Positions 26,906 to 36,025 of a DNA stretch of 38,449 bases are shown in pieces. Below the pieces are notes generated by a model that searched no databases, was not told where the DNA came from, and saw only the letters and a program-made list of their open reading frames with translations. This DNA comes from Clostridiales bacterium (GTDB lineage: Bacteria; Bacillota; Clostridia; Oscillospirales; UBA644). The number at the start of each line of letters is the position of its first letter. The first letter of the stretch is position 1. The position numbers were made by a program, and so were the translations under genes. The stretch is taken from assembly GCA_016281915.1 (NCBI GenBank), contig JAEEJO010000010.1:1-38449 (forward strand), read 5' to 3'.

Positions 26906-27654
26906 GAAATATTATTACCGTGATCACGGATATGATCTTTACAAGAAGATGCCCCGGATGCGGTGAACCTGTCGATATATTCGCCGATAGCGACATATGT
27001 CCTTCATGTCTGCCCGGATTTCGGGATATTTCGGATAAAATGTTTTACGTCTCCGATATACGCTGCCTTAAAGCGGTTTATTCGTTTTCCGGTCCCGCAA
27101 GACACGGGCTTCACCGCTTTAAATTCAGGGGAGACGGTTCTGCGGGTATTTTCTTTGCAGACAGGATCGCCGAAATGATAAGAAATGAAAAATATTTCGA
27201 TAAAAACTGCGTCCTCGTCCCGATCCCAGGTAATATCGAAAAAACCGACAGAGAATACGTTCAGGCGGTATTTCTCGCCAAAAGAATAGCCCGAAAGCTG
27301 CATATCGGGTACGTCGGCGATGCCATGAGAAAGAAAAAATCCGTAATATCCCAGACAAAATGCAGAACTCTGCTTGCAAGAAGAGAAAATATCGCAAACG
27401 CATTCATTCTTAACAAACGCTCCGCATCAAAGCTCTGCGGAAAAAAAGTGATCATCATAGACGATATATCGACAACCGGTTCAACTATTTCCTCCGCTGC
27501 AAGAACTCTTAAAAAGGCGAATCCCGCGGAAATATATGCCGCATGCGCGGCAAGGACTCCCACGCATAAAGACATCGGGAAAAAATATATCGTCAGATGT
27601 CCCGACAACATGAAAACACTTCTTGTCGTTGCAAAGGGAAATAGTGACAGCTAA
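26902..27654 (+). CDS. comF: ComF-family protein
   Basis: 250 residues. N-terminal zinc finger C17-x2-C20, C33-x2-C36 (CPGCGEP ... CPSC) and a C-terminal phosphoribosyltransferase-like fold with the PRPP loop VIIIDDISTTGSTISSA (about residues 190-205). ComF is associated with uptake of transforming DNA in Gram-positive bacteria; other com genes are not in this window. Translationally coupled to recD2 by ATGA overlap, an arrangement also consistent with a DNA-processing role. A terminator follows. Confidence 0.92.
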   Translation: MRNIITVITDMIFTRRCPGCGEPVDIFADSDICPSCLPGFRDISDKMFYVSDIRCLKAVYSFSGPARHGLHRFKFRGDGSAGIFFADRIAEMIRNEKYFDKNCVLVPIPGNIEKTDREYVQAVFLAKRIARKLHIGYVGDAMRKKKSVISQTKCRTLLARRENIANAFILNKRSASKLCGKKVIIIDDISTTGSTISSAARTLKKANPAEIYAACAARTPTHKDIGKKYIVRCPDNMKTLLVVAKGNSDS

Positions 27655-27660
27655 AAAACA

Positions 27661-27698
27661 CACGGCAGCGTTTATGCGCGGCCGTTTTCGGTTTTTTA
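27661..27698 (+). terminator. Terminator after comF
   Basis: ACGGC (27662-27666) pairs with GCCGT (27681-27685) with inner GCG/CGC pairing, followed by TTTCGGTTTTTT. Acceptable Rho-independent terminator. Confidence 0.7.
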
Positions 27699-27740
27699 AT
27701 AAAAACACCCATAAATCTGAAAATTGTTAATTTTTACCTA

Positions 27741-27769
27741 TTTACTTTTTTTATTAAATGTTATATAAT
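27741..27769 (+). promoter_or_regulatory. Promoter of the DUF1846 gene
   Basis: TTTACT (27741-27746), 17-bp spacer, TATAAT (27764-27769). The -10 is perfect and the region is very AT-rich. Confidence 0.7.
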
Positions 27770-27817
27770 AGATTAGATAAGTAAAAATAAATGTCGGTTA
27801 CAGGAGAAATAAACTTT

Positions 27818-29299
27818 ATGGTTATCGGTTTTGACAACGCGAAGTATCTTAAGATGCAGTCAGAGCATATCATGCAGAGAATAGGTGAGTTCGGCGGTAA
27901 GCTATACCTCGAATTCGGCGGAAAGCTTTTTGACGACTATCACGCATCAAGAGTTCTGCCGGGATTTGCGCCGGACAGCAAGCTTCAGATGCTTAAAAAA
28001 ATCGCTGCGGACGTTGAGATCGTCATCAGTATCAGCGCGGCGGATATCGAAAACAATAAAGTCAGAAAAGATTACGGTATTACATATGAAACAGACGTCC
28101 TTCGTCTTGTAGACGCTTTCCGCGATGCAGGTCTTTTTGTAGGCAGCGTTGTTATTACTCAGTGCGCAGGTCAGCCCGCAGCCGAAAACTTTAAAAACAG
28201 ACTTGAGAAGCTCGGACTGAAAGTTTACCGTCATTATCTTATCCCCGATTATCCTTTCAACGTATCAAGAATAGTAAGCGAAGATGGCTACGGAAAAAAC
28301 GATTATATCGAAACACAGCGTCCTCTCATTGTAATTACTGCTCCCGGCCCCGGAAGCGGAAAAATGGCTACCTGCCTTTCTCAGATATATCACGATCATC
28401 TTCGCGGCATCAAAGCAGGCTATGCAAAATTCGAGACCTTCCCCGTATGGAACATGCCCCTCAAACATCCCGTCAACCTTGCTTATGAAGCCGCTACGGC
28501 GGACCTTAACGACGTAAATATGATAGATCCCTATCATCTTGATGCATACGGCATAACGACCGTAAACTATAACAGGGACGTTGAAATATTCCCCGTTCTC
28601 AATGCCATGTTCAGAAACATTTACGGAGAAAGCCCGTATAAATCACCCACTGATATGGGCGTAAATATGGCAGGCTACTGCATTATTGACGATGAAGTTG
28701 TCCGCAATGCCGCAAGACAGGAAATAATAAGACGTTACTATACTACTCTTTGCGACCGTATAAACGGAAAAACCGGAGAGTCAACGGTAAAGAAGATAGA
28801 AATGCTCATGCAGCAGGCGGGTATCAGCGACGCAGACAGAAAACCGATCGCAGCCGCTATTGAAAGAGAACAGCTGACCGGCGCGCCTACCGTTGCCATC
28901 GAACTTCCCGACGGTCGTGTCGTTTCAGGCAAAACGTCTGCTCTTCTCGGTCCTTCCGCAGCGGCACTTCTGAACGCGGTCAAAGCGCTCTGCAATATGG
29001 AAAAAGAAAAGAAACTTATTTCTCCTTCCGTTATCGAACCGATCCAGAGACTTAAAACCGAAGTTCTGGGCAATCATAACCCGAGGCTTCATTCCGATGA
29101 GGTCCTCATCGCCCTTTCCATTTCAGCAGCAACCGATCCGGATGCAGCGCGTGCCGCTGAGGCTCTTCCTTTGCTGCGCGGATGCGAAGCTCATTCAACG
29201 GTGATTTTAACGCAGGTCGACGACGATACATACAGGAAGCTCGGCATCCGTCTTACCTGCGCGCCTAAATATCAGACTAAAAAACTCTATCATAAATAA
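27818..29299 (+). CDS. DUF1846 family protein
   Basis: 493 residues. Begins MVIGFDNAKYLKMQSEHI and contains the family hallmarks KLYLEFGGKLFDDYHASRVL, ITAPGPGSGKMATCLSQIYH (phosphate-loop-like), KFETFPVWNMPLKHPVNLAY and DMGVNMAGYCI. DUF1846 proteins are conserved in Clostridia and lactobacilli; structures exist but the function is not established. Cytoplasmic, no membrane segment. The ATG at 27818 was chosen because the earlier ATG at 27791 overlaps the CAGGAG site. Its own promoter precedes it, and yybS starts 24 bp after its stop, so co-transcription is likely. Confidence 0.9.
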   Translation: MVIGFDNAKYLKMQSEHIMQRIGEFGGKLYLEFGGKLFDDYHASRVLPGFAPDSKLQMLKKIAADVEIVISISAADIENNKVRKDYGITYETDVLRLVDAFRDAGLFVGSVVITQCAGQPAAENFKNRLEKLGLKVYRHYLIPDYPFNVSRIVSEDGYGKNDYIETQRPLIVITAPGPGSGKMATCLSQIYHDHLRGIKAGYAKFETFPVWNMPLKHPVNLAYEAATADLNDVNMIDPYHLDAYGITTVNYNRDVEIFPVLNAMFRNIYGESPYKSPTDMGVNMAGYCIIDDEVVRNAARQEIIRRYYTTLCDRINGKTGESTVKKIEMLMQQAGISDADRKPIAAAIEREQLTGAPTVAIELPDGRVVSGKTSALLGPSAAALLNAVKALCNMEKEKKLISPSVIEPIQRLKTEVLGNHNPRLHSDEVLIALSISAATDPDAARAAEALPLLRGCEAHSTVILTQVDDDTYRKLGIRLTCAPKYQTKKLYHK

Positions 29300-29323
29300 T
29301 TGTTTAAAAGGAGGGTGACTGTC

Positions 29324-30301
29324 ATGAAAAAATGTGTTAACTCAGCGGTATTTACCGCTTTGACAGTCGCTGCTTCCGCAGGTATTGTTCTTGCTCCCGG
29401 CGCGTTCGCCCTGTTTTCAATCATAGCGACCGTTCTTTTCACGTTCGTGATAGTCTATTCGGATACAACTGCTTCGCGAGTGGTTTCTCAGAGCGTGATA
29501 GCGGTTGTTTATATCGCTTCCGTTGTCATATTAAAAGACCCAGTTCCGGGCTTGCTTCTGCTTGCAACTTTCTTCCCTGTCGGATGGGCTGTAGGTTCAT
29601 CATATCTGATGAAAAGAAACCTGAACTCCGCAGGCGCAATGTCCGTTTTGTTCGGTGCAGTCTTTCTTCTTGCCGTATTTGCGGTCTACGCGCTCTTTTC
29701 CGCGCCTGACGGCGGATCGTTTGCCGGAGTTGCGGAATCGCTGCGTGAAGCGTTCGTTTCACGCGTTGAAACCGCTCTTGAAAGCGCGATTGCTGCTCAG
29801 CCGGAAATTCCGTCGAATGTGGCTCTTTATTCCGTCCCGTCGATTGCTGCCGCGATTTTTTCATACATTCCGGCTGCGATTGCCATATGGTATCTCGCAT
29901 GCGCCGCCGTATCTTTCGCAGTCCTCAGAAAAGCGCAGAGGGCTATCGGAAACGATATTTCATTCATGGGTGAATTCAGCGATTTCAGGGTAAGCAAGGC
30001 AGGGGCGATAGTATATTTTATTGCGTCGCTCATCTCTCTTCTGACCATGGGTTCCGTTGCGGGGACTGCGGCACTCAACTTCACGGGCGTTATGTCCACG
30101 GTGCTTTCTTATGCGGGCATCGCTCTTATCGCCTACATACTTGATTTTAAAAATATATCCGGCGTTTTCAGACGAATAATAATAGTGGCTTTGTTTGTTA
30201 TCGGCATTTTGCCAATCGGCATTTCATATATTCTTTCACTTGTGGGGCTTGTTGACTCATACCTCAATATCCGCGAAAGATTTATGAATTCCGGTCATTG
30301 A
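29324..30301 (+). CDS. yybS: YybS-like (DUF2232) membrane protein
   Basis: 325 residues, nearly all hydrophobic, with about eight membrane segments (for example VFTALTVAASAGIVLAPGAF; LLLLATFFPVGWAVGSSYL; FVIGILPIGISYILSLVGLV). One extracytoplasmic loop of about 45 residues (APDGGSFAGVAES through PSNVALYS) lies mid-protein. Identity is supported mostly by position: yybS lies directly before gdpP and rplI in many Bacillota. Function unknown; a link to transport or cell envelope is speculative. Site AAGGAGGG before the ATG at 29324; an earlier in-frame start at 29300 precedes that site. Confidence 0.8.
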   Translation: MKKCVNSAVFTALTVAASAGIVLAPGAFALFSIIATVLFTFVIVYSDTTASRVVSQSVIAVVYIASVVILKDPVPGLLLLATFFPVGWAVGSSYLMKRNLNSAGAMSVLFGAVFLLAVFAVYALFSAPDGGSFAGVAESLREAFVSRVETALESAIAAQPEIPSNVALYSVPSIAAAIFSYIPAAIAIWYLACAAVSFAVLRKAQRAIGNDISFMGEFSDFRVSKAGAIVYFIASLISLLTMGSVAGTAALNFTGVMSTVLSYAGIALIAYILDFKNISGVFRRIIIVALFVIGILPIGISYILSLVGLVDSYLNIRERFMNSGH

Positions 30302-30317
30302 AAAGGGAAGGTGTAAC

Positions 30318-32291
30318 ATGAGCGGAAAGTATATCATAACAGCTCTTTCATCAAGGATAGTCTATATTATCCTTGCCGTTTTCTGCATTCTTTTCCGTAT
30401 TTATCACCCGGGCACGCTCAGCTATATTTTCATCCTTGTTTCCGTCCTTTATATAGTAGGTTTTGAGATATATGCACGAATCACAAAGAAAAACGTTAAG
30501 AAAACGCTGAAAAACACTGTTGCGGTAATGAATCTTCGCACCGTAAACAGGCTCGGCACGTTCCCTCTGCCTGTCGTTGTATGCGACGGTGAGGGCAATA
30601 TTCTGTGGTTCAGCGAAAAATTCATCGATCTTGCCGGTGAACCGTTTGTTTCAAAGCTTAACAATATTAAAACGGTTGACAGGGCTCTGCCCGCGTCGGA
30701 CCGCACGGAGATCACGGTGGGAGATAAAACCGTTGCGGTTTATGTTGATAAAGACGAAACTTATAACGGCGTGATGTATATCCTTTATTTCTTTGACAGA
30801 ACGGATTATGCCATCCTCAAACGCGAACAGCAGCTTCTGAAGCCCGTGGCGGCTTATCTCACAATAGATAATTACGACGAGCTCTTCAAAAACATCCGTG
30901 AGGGAGACAGCTCCGTTGCGGTAGCCACCATAGACGATGCTGTAATGCACTGGGCGGCTCAGGCAGAGGGTATAATCAAGAAAACCGAAAAGAACAGATA
31001 CTTTTTCATATTTGAAAACAGATTTATAAAACAGTTCACCTCCGATCGCTTTGATATCCTTGATAAGGTCAGGGATCTGCCCATAATCAGTTCTATCCCG
31101 CCAACACTTTCGATCGGTGTAGGCGTTTCGGGCGGTTCTCTGTCGGAAAGCGAAGATGCCGCAAGAAAAGCTCTTGACATGGCTCTGAGCAGAGGCGGCG
31201 ACCAGGCAGTTATTTCAACGTCAAACGGCTTTGAGTTCTTCGGCGGATATGCAAGGATAAACGATACGCGCACGAAAATACGTTCACGTGTCCTCGCATC
31301 GTCGTTTGCGGAAGTTATCAGGAGCGTTGACAACGTAATCGTCATGGGTCATAAATATGCGGATATGGACAGCCTCGGCGCATGCATAGGCGTTGCGTGC
31401 ATAGCCATGTCTAAGCATAAAGACGTTTACGTCGTTCTTGACAACAATACAAATCTTGCGGATACTCTTTATGACAGACTCGTTATGTCCGAACGTCATA
31501 AAAACCTCTTTATCACAAAAGAGCAGGCTCTGATGAACGTAGGACTGAATACGCTGCTCGTCATTGTTGATACCCACCGCGGAATGTATACCGAAATGCC
31601 GGAGCTTCTTTCATACGCGGGCAAGGTCGCGGTTATTGACCACCACAGAAAAGCTGCCGATTTTATAAAGGACACCGTATTCTTCTTCCATGAGCCTTAT
31701 GCGTCGTCGGCTTGCGAAATGATAACCGAGCTTATACAGTATCTGGGTGACTGCAATCCGTCGCCTATCGAAGCGGAGGCTTTGCTTGCAGGTATTTACC
31801 TTGACACCAAAAACTTCGCCGTTCGAACAGGCACCTGCACCTTTGAAGCGGCAGCATTTCTCAAAACGATGGGCGCTAACACCGTTAACGTAAAGCTCAT
31901 GTTCCAGACGGATATGGAAACATATAGAGACCGTGCAGAGATCATTAAAAATACTCAGATATACAGATCTATATTTGCCATTTCGGTATTCGAAGCTCAG
32001 TCTGAAGGCAACATCAAGATCGCAACCTCGCAGGCTGCGGACGAGATGCTGAATATTGAAGGAGTTCAGGCTACGTTTACCATATTTGAAACAAAAGATT
32101 ATTCAAATATATCTTCACGCTCGTTCGGCAACATAAACGTTCAGCTTATTATGGAAAAGCTGGGCGGAGGAGGACATCAGAGCATGGCGGGTACGCAGCT
32201 TAAAGGCGTAAACGCCAAAGAGGCATATATTAAGCTTACGAATGCAATAGATGCTTTCCTTGAAGAACAGGGCAGGATAGATATCAAATAA
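30318..32291 (+). CDS. gdpP: Cyclic-di-AMP phosphodiesterase GdpP
   Basis: 657 residues. Two membrane helices (about 10-50), a PAS-like domain (FPLPVVVCDGEGNILWFSEK, about 75-160), a degenerate GGDEF domain (about 170-305, no GGDEF motif seen), then DHH/DHHA1: VMGHKYADMDSLGACIG (about 342), VIVDTHRG, VIDHHRKAADF (about 440) and GGGGHQSMAG (about 616). It degrades the essential second messenger c-di-AMP, controlling potassium and osmolyte balance and wall stress. Site GGGAAGG. The order yybS-gdpP-rplI-dnaB is classic for Bacillota. All metal-binding DHH residues appear present. Confidence 0.95.
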   Translation: MSGKYIITALSSRIVYIILAVFCILFRIYHPGTLSYIFILVSVLYIVGFEIYARITKKNVKKTLKNTVAVMNLRTVNRLGTFPLPVVVCDGEGNILWFSEKFIDLAGEPFVSKLNNIKTVDRALPASDRTEITVGDKTVAVYVDKDETYNGVMYILYFFDRTDYAILKREQQLLKPVAAYLTIDNYDELFKNIREGDSSVAVATIDDAVMHWAAQAEGIIKKTEKNRYFFIFENRFIKQFTSDRFDILDKVRDLPIISSIPPTLSIGVGVSGGSLSESEDAARKALDMALSRGGDQAVISTSNGFEFFGGYARINDTRTKIRSRVLASSFAEVIRSVDNVIVMGHKYADMDSLGACIGVACIAMSKHKDVYVVLDNNTNLADTLYDRLVMSERHKNLFITKEQALMNVGLNTLLVIVDTHRGMYTEMPELLSYAGKVAVIDHHRKAADFIKDTVFFFHEPYASSACEMITELIQYLGDCNPSPIEAEALLAGIYLDTKNFAVRTGTCTFEAAAFLKTMGANTVNVKLMFQTDMETYRDRAEIIKNTQIYRSIFAISVFEAQSEGNIKIATSQAADEMLNIEGVQATFTIFETKDYSNISSRSFGNINVQLIMEKLGGGGHQSMAGTQLKGVNAKEAYIKLTNAIDAFLEEQGRIDIK

Positions 32292-32312
32292 CTCTTAAAG
32301 GAGGACAGAATC

Positions 32313-32756
32313 ATGGAAGTAATTTTGCTTCAGGACGTAAAAACACTCGGTAAGAAAAACCAGATAGTTAAAGTGAGCGACGGCTATGCGAGAAATTTCC
32401 TTTTCCCGAAAAAGCTTGCCGTAGAAGCCACAGCCGTAAACAAAAACGCAGTGGAAATACACAATAAAGCCGAAGAAGATAAGCGTAAGGCAGAAAAGGC
32501 AAGGGCTGAGGAAGATAAAAAGTCTCTTGAAAACCGTGTTTTCACGGTGAAGGCCAAAGGCAGCAGCACCAAGCTTTTCGGCGCAATAACCTCTAAAGAA
32601 ATAGCCGACGCGATCGAAAAAGAAAGCGGACTTGCTATTGATAAAAAGAAGATCAGCGTTGCAAACATCAAAACATACGGCGAATATACAGCCGAGGTGA
32701 AACTCTACCCCGAAACGGCTGCCAAAATCACCGTTCACGTAGTGCCGGAAGAATAA
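32313..32756 (+). CDS. rplI: 50S ribosomal protein L9
   Basis: 147 residues. N-terminal domain [20 protein letters not shown], then [12 protein letters not shown], the long connecting helix rich in K/A/E (about 45-75) and the C-terminal domain ([20 protein letters not shown]). Large-subunit protein that stabilises the L1-stalk base. Site AAAGGAGG. dnaB starts one base after its stop, so translation is closely coupled. Confidence 0.97.
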   Translation: MEVILLQDVKTLGKKNQIVKVSDGYARNFLFPKKLAVEATAVNKNAVEIHNKAEEDKRKAEKARAEEDKKSLENRVFTVKAKGSSTKLFGAITSKEIADAIEKESGLAIDKKKISVANIKTYGEYTAEVKLYPETAAKITVHVVPEE

Positions 32757-32757
32757 A

Positions 32758-34119
32758 ATGGAAATCAAAGATAACGACCGTAAAATGCCTTACAGCATCG
32801 AGGCGGAGCAGGCGGTTCTCGGAGCGATACTTCTTGATCCCGAAAAGATATCCGCAGCTGCCCAGAAGCTGAAGCCCGAAAGCTTTTATTTCAAAAAGCA
32901 TTCGGAAATATTTGAAACAATGACGGAGATGTTCAACCTTACCGTCCCCATCGAAGGTGTTCTTTTGCTCGAAAAACTCAGGGAAAAAGGATATTTTGAA
33001 GATGATGCGGATAAAGAATATCTCCTCGGACTTGCCGAATCATCCTCTCTTATCAACGATATCAATTATTATATCGATATTGTTTCCGATAAGGCGTCTC
33101 TGCGCAGGATAATCGACGTCTGCGGAGACGTGAGCAATCTTTGCTACAGCGGCGATGACGTAAAGGATATTCTTGATATAGCCGAAAAAAGCTTTTACGA
33201 AATAACAAACGGTCGTCAGAATACAACGCTTTATAAGCTCGAATCAGTAGTAAAGGATGAGCTTGAGCGCTGGTCGGAACAGAAAAACGATACTACCGGT
33301 AAATATGACCCGCTGAAGCTCGAAATATCGGCAGTGGATAATTTCATAGGCGGTTTCAACAACTCCGACCTCGTTGTCATAGCAGGACGACCCGGTATTG
33401 GCAAAACGTCGTTTGCCCTGAACGTAGCATACAATATAGCCAATTCGTCAAACTATAACCCGAAGCGATCCGTCGTTTTCTTCTCTCTTGAAATGTCAAA
33501 AGAGCAGCTTGCGCACAGGATCATATCAATGGAACGCAGAATGGACAGCTACGTGCTCAGAACGGGGGCTCTTACAGACGATCAGTGGTCCGACCTTTTC
33601 AGGTTCTGGCACGATGATTTACAGAATGTTCAGATGTTTTTTGACGATACGCCGTCAATAACCGTTATCGAAATGAAGGCAAAGCTTCGCAGAGTCCCCA
33701 ATCTCGGGCTTATAGTTATAGACTACCTTCAGCTCATGAACTCTTCACGCAAAATCGACAACCGCGTTCTTGAGATCTCCGAGATCACGCGTTCTCTTAA
33801 AATACTTGCAAAAGAATTCAACGTTCCCGTAATTCTGCTTTCACAGCTTTCAAGAAGCATTGAGCAGCGAAAGGACGATAATAAAACGCCCCGTCTTTCA
33901 GACCTGAGAGACTCAGGTTCTATCGAGCAGGACGCAGATATCGTTATCTTCCTCAGCAGACCGGACTACTACGACAAAGAAACCGCGCAGAAAAACATCT
34001 GTGAGGTCATCATTGAGAAAAACCGTCACGGTCAGACGGGTAAAGTAAGTATATTCTGGGACGGCGCGCACACCTCGTTCCATTCGATCTCATCAAGTGA
34101 CGTAAATGAACAGTATTGA
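32758..34119 (+). CDS. dnaB: Replicative DNA helicase DnaB (DnaC in Bacillus nomenclature)
   Basis: 453 residues. N-terminal primase-interacting domain (MPYSIEAEQAVLGAILLDPE), linker, RecA-like domain with Walker A AGRPGIGKTSFALN (about 208-216), Walker B LIVIDYLQLM, RSLKILAKEFNVPVILLSQL and the arginine-finger region. Hexameric helicase at the fork, partner of DnaG encoded at 5949. Starts one base after rplI; the site GGAAG lies within the rplI end. It overlaps tilS by 14 bp. No intein is present. Confidence 0.97.
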   Translation: MEIKDNDRKMPYSIEAEQAVLGAILLDPEKISAAAQKLKPESFYFKKHSEIFETMTEMFNLTVPIEGVLLLEKLREKGYFEDDADKEYLLGLAESSSLINDINYYIDIVSDKASLRRIIDVCGDVSNLCYSGDDVKDILDIAEKSFYEITNGRQNTTLYKLESVVKDELERWSEQKNDTTGKYDPLKLEISAVDNFIGGFNNSDLVVIAGRPGIGKTSFALNVAYNIANSSNYNPKRSVVFFSLEMSKEQLAHRIISMERRMDSYVLRTGALTDDQWSDLFRFWHDDLQNVQMFFDDTPSITVIEMKAKLRRVPNLGLIVIDYLQLMNSSRKIDNRVLEISEITRSLKILAKEFNVPVILLSQLSRSIEQRKDDNKTPRLSDLRDSGSIEQDADIVIFLSRPDYYDKETAQKNICEVIIEKNRHGQTGKVSIFWDGAHTSFHSISSSDVNEQY

Positions 34120-35461
34120 CAGCCTTATCCGCGAAAATATCGAAAAAAACAGCCTGCTTTCGGAATGCAGCGGGGTAGTTCTCGCCGTTTCCGGCGGGGC
34201 AGACTCGATGACGCTTCTTGACTATTTCATTCGTGAAATAAAAAGCGTTCCTTTTGCCGTCGCTCATGTGAACCACGGCATACGCAAAGAATCAGACGCC
34301 GAAGAAGAGTTTCTGAAAAGCTATTGCGACAATCATTCGGTCAGACTTGAGGTTCTCAGGGCTGATATCCCGCACAGTAAGCCTGCGGGAGAAACGATGG
34401 AGGAGTATTCGCGCCACGTCAGATACACATTTTTTGACAGCGTCAGAAAAAAATACGGCTTTTCGCATATAGCTACCGCACATAACAGAAACGATGCAAC
34501 GGAATCGTTTTTTATGAATATAATCAGAGGCGCCGGAATCCACGGAGCCGCAGGAATCCCGGTCGTAAGAAGTGACGGTGTTATCAGACCGCTTCTTTTC
34601 TGTGAAAAAAAGGACGTTCTCGACCATTGCAAAAAAAACGGTATTCCGTTCGTTACCGATCTTACCAATTTTGAAAATATCTGCACCCGCAACGTTTTAC
34701 GAAATGACGTCCTTCCGCGCCTTCGCGAAATAAATCCCAGGCTTGACGATGCGGTCTTTCGCATAACTACCATCGCGGCTGAGGACGAAGAATACTTCGA
34801 AAAACGTGTCGATGAGGCGATAAATTCGTTCGGAAAAAATCGGCAGAAAAACGAAGTCCCGCTGAATTTTTTAAGGAATGCGGAAAAGCCCGTGATTTCA
34901 AGGCTTTTAAGACGCGTTTATTCAACGGTCGACGCCGGCGCGGTCTTGACATTCAGGCAAACAAATGATATAATTTTTCTGCTTGAATCGGGTCATACGT
35001 CAGACCGCGTACTTATTGCAAACGGTTATTTCGCCGTTCTCGATTATGAATATCTGCGTTTTGAAAGTGCTGATGACAGCCTGCCTCAAGCAGTTTGTGA
35101 GCAGATATCCGAAGGTGATAATTCGTTTGGCGGCTTTTATGTAACACTGAAAAAAACCGCGGTCAGCAAAGAAAACATACGCGCATGCTTTCAGGGCGAT
35201 CCGCCGTTCGTTATCAGATCAAGAAAAGCGTCTGATCGCATACGTCTTTACGGCAGACCTGAAAAATCCGTAAAAGAACTGTTTATAGATGAAAAGATCC
35301 CTGCGAAAAAACGTCCGTCAATGCTGATAGTAACAACCTTAACAGACACGCCTCTGTGGCTTCGCGGCTTCGGCGCTTCGAACGAAGGATACGCGGGTAT
35401 CGGGGAAAACGCGTGGGAAATAACGATTAAAGAGACCGGAAACGGCAATAAGGGAGAATAA
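34106..35461 (+). CDS. tilS: tRNA(Ile)-lysidine synthase TilS
   Basis: 451 residues. PP-loop VLAVSGGADSMTLLDYF (about 27-40), VAHVNHGIRKESDAEEEFL, then ATAHNRNDATESFFMNIIRG and RPLLFCEKKDVLDHC, all diagnostic. The C-terminal TilS domain (FVIRSRKASDRIRLYGR) is present. It converts C34 of the minor tRNA-Ile to lysidine so AUA is read as isoleucine; essential in most bacteria. Overlaps dnaB by 14 bp and precedes hpt by 14 bp, the common tilS-hpt-ftsH order. Confidence 0.96.
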   Translation: MNSIDSLIRENIEKNSLLSECSGVVLAVSGGADSMTLLDYFIREIKSVPFAVAHVNHGIRKESDAEEEFLKSYCDNHSVRLEVLRADIPHSKPAGETMEEYSRHVRYTFFDSVRKKYGFSHIATAHNRNDATESFFMNIIRGAGIHGAAGIPVVRSDGVIRPLLFCEKKDVLDHCKKNGIPFVTDLTNFENICTRNVLRNDVLPRLREINPRLDDAVFRITTIAAEDEEYFEKRVDEAINSFGKNRQKNEVPLNFLRNAEKPVISRLLRRVYSTVDAGAVLTFRQTNDIIFLLESGHTSDRVLIANGYFAVLDYEYLRFESADDSLPQAVCEQISEGDNSFGGFYVTLKKTAVSKENIRACFQGDPPFVIRSRKASDRIRLYGRPEKSVKELFIDEKIPAKKRPSMLIVTTLTDTPLWLRGFGASNEGYAGIGENAWEITIKETGNGNKGE

Positions 35462-35475
35462 AGGGGAATATTAAA

Positions 35476-36000
35476 ATGAAAGACGTTAAAGTATATCTTT
35501 CCGAAAAGGAAATTAAAGAAAAGGTTGCCGAACTTGGCAGAAAGATATCAGAAGATTATCGCGGAAGCGACAAAAATCTGCTTGTCATCGCCGTTCTCAA
35601 GGGCTCGGTAATTTTTCTCAGCGACCTTATACGCAATATAGACGTTGATCTTGCGATCGACTTTATGGTAATCTCAAGCTACGGACGGTCTACCGTTTCA
35701 AAGGGCAATGTAAAAATAATAAAAGACCTTGATATAAACATTCACAGTTATGATCTTCTCATCGTTGAGGATATTCTTGACAGCGGCTATACTCTTTCGA
35801 AACTCATCGAGATCCTTAAAGTCCGCAATCCCAAATCTCTTAAAATATGCGCACTTCTCGATAAACCTGACCGCAGGGTAGTTAATGTGGATCTTGATTA
35901 TTGCGGTTTTACCGTTCCAGATGAATTCATCGTCGGCTACGGACTTGACTATGACGAAAAATACAGAAATCTCCCATATATCGGCATCCTTGAGCCGTAA
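35476..36000 (+). CDS. hpt: Hypoxanthine phosphoribosyltransferase
   Basis: 174 residues. Type I phosphoribosyltransferase: LLVIAVLKGSVIFLSDLIRN, the PRPP-binding loop LLIVEDILDSGYTLSKL (about residues 93-109), and the C-terminal FVVGYG-type segment (EFIVGYGLDYDEKYRNLPYI). Salvages hypoxanthine and guanine to IMP and GMP. Located between tilS and ftsH as in Bacillus. Site AAAGGGG before the ATG. Confidence 0.96.
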   Translation: MKDVKVYLSEKEIKEKVAELGRKISEDYRGSDKNLLVIAVLKGSVIFLSDLIRNIDVDLAIDFMVISSYGRSTVSKGNVKIIKDLDINIHSYDLLIVEDILDSGYTLSKLIEILKVRNPKSLKICALLDKPDRRVVNVDLDYCGFTVPDEFIVGYGLDYDEKYRNLPYIGILEP

Positions 36001-36025
36001 ATCCCTTTAGCAGGAGGACAATATA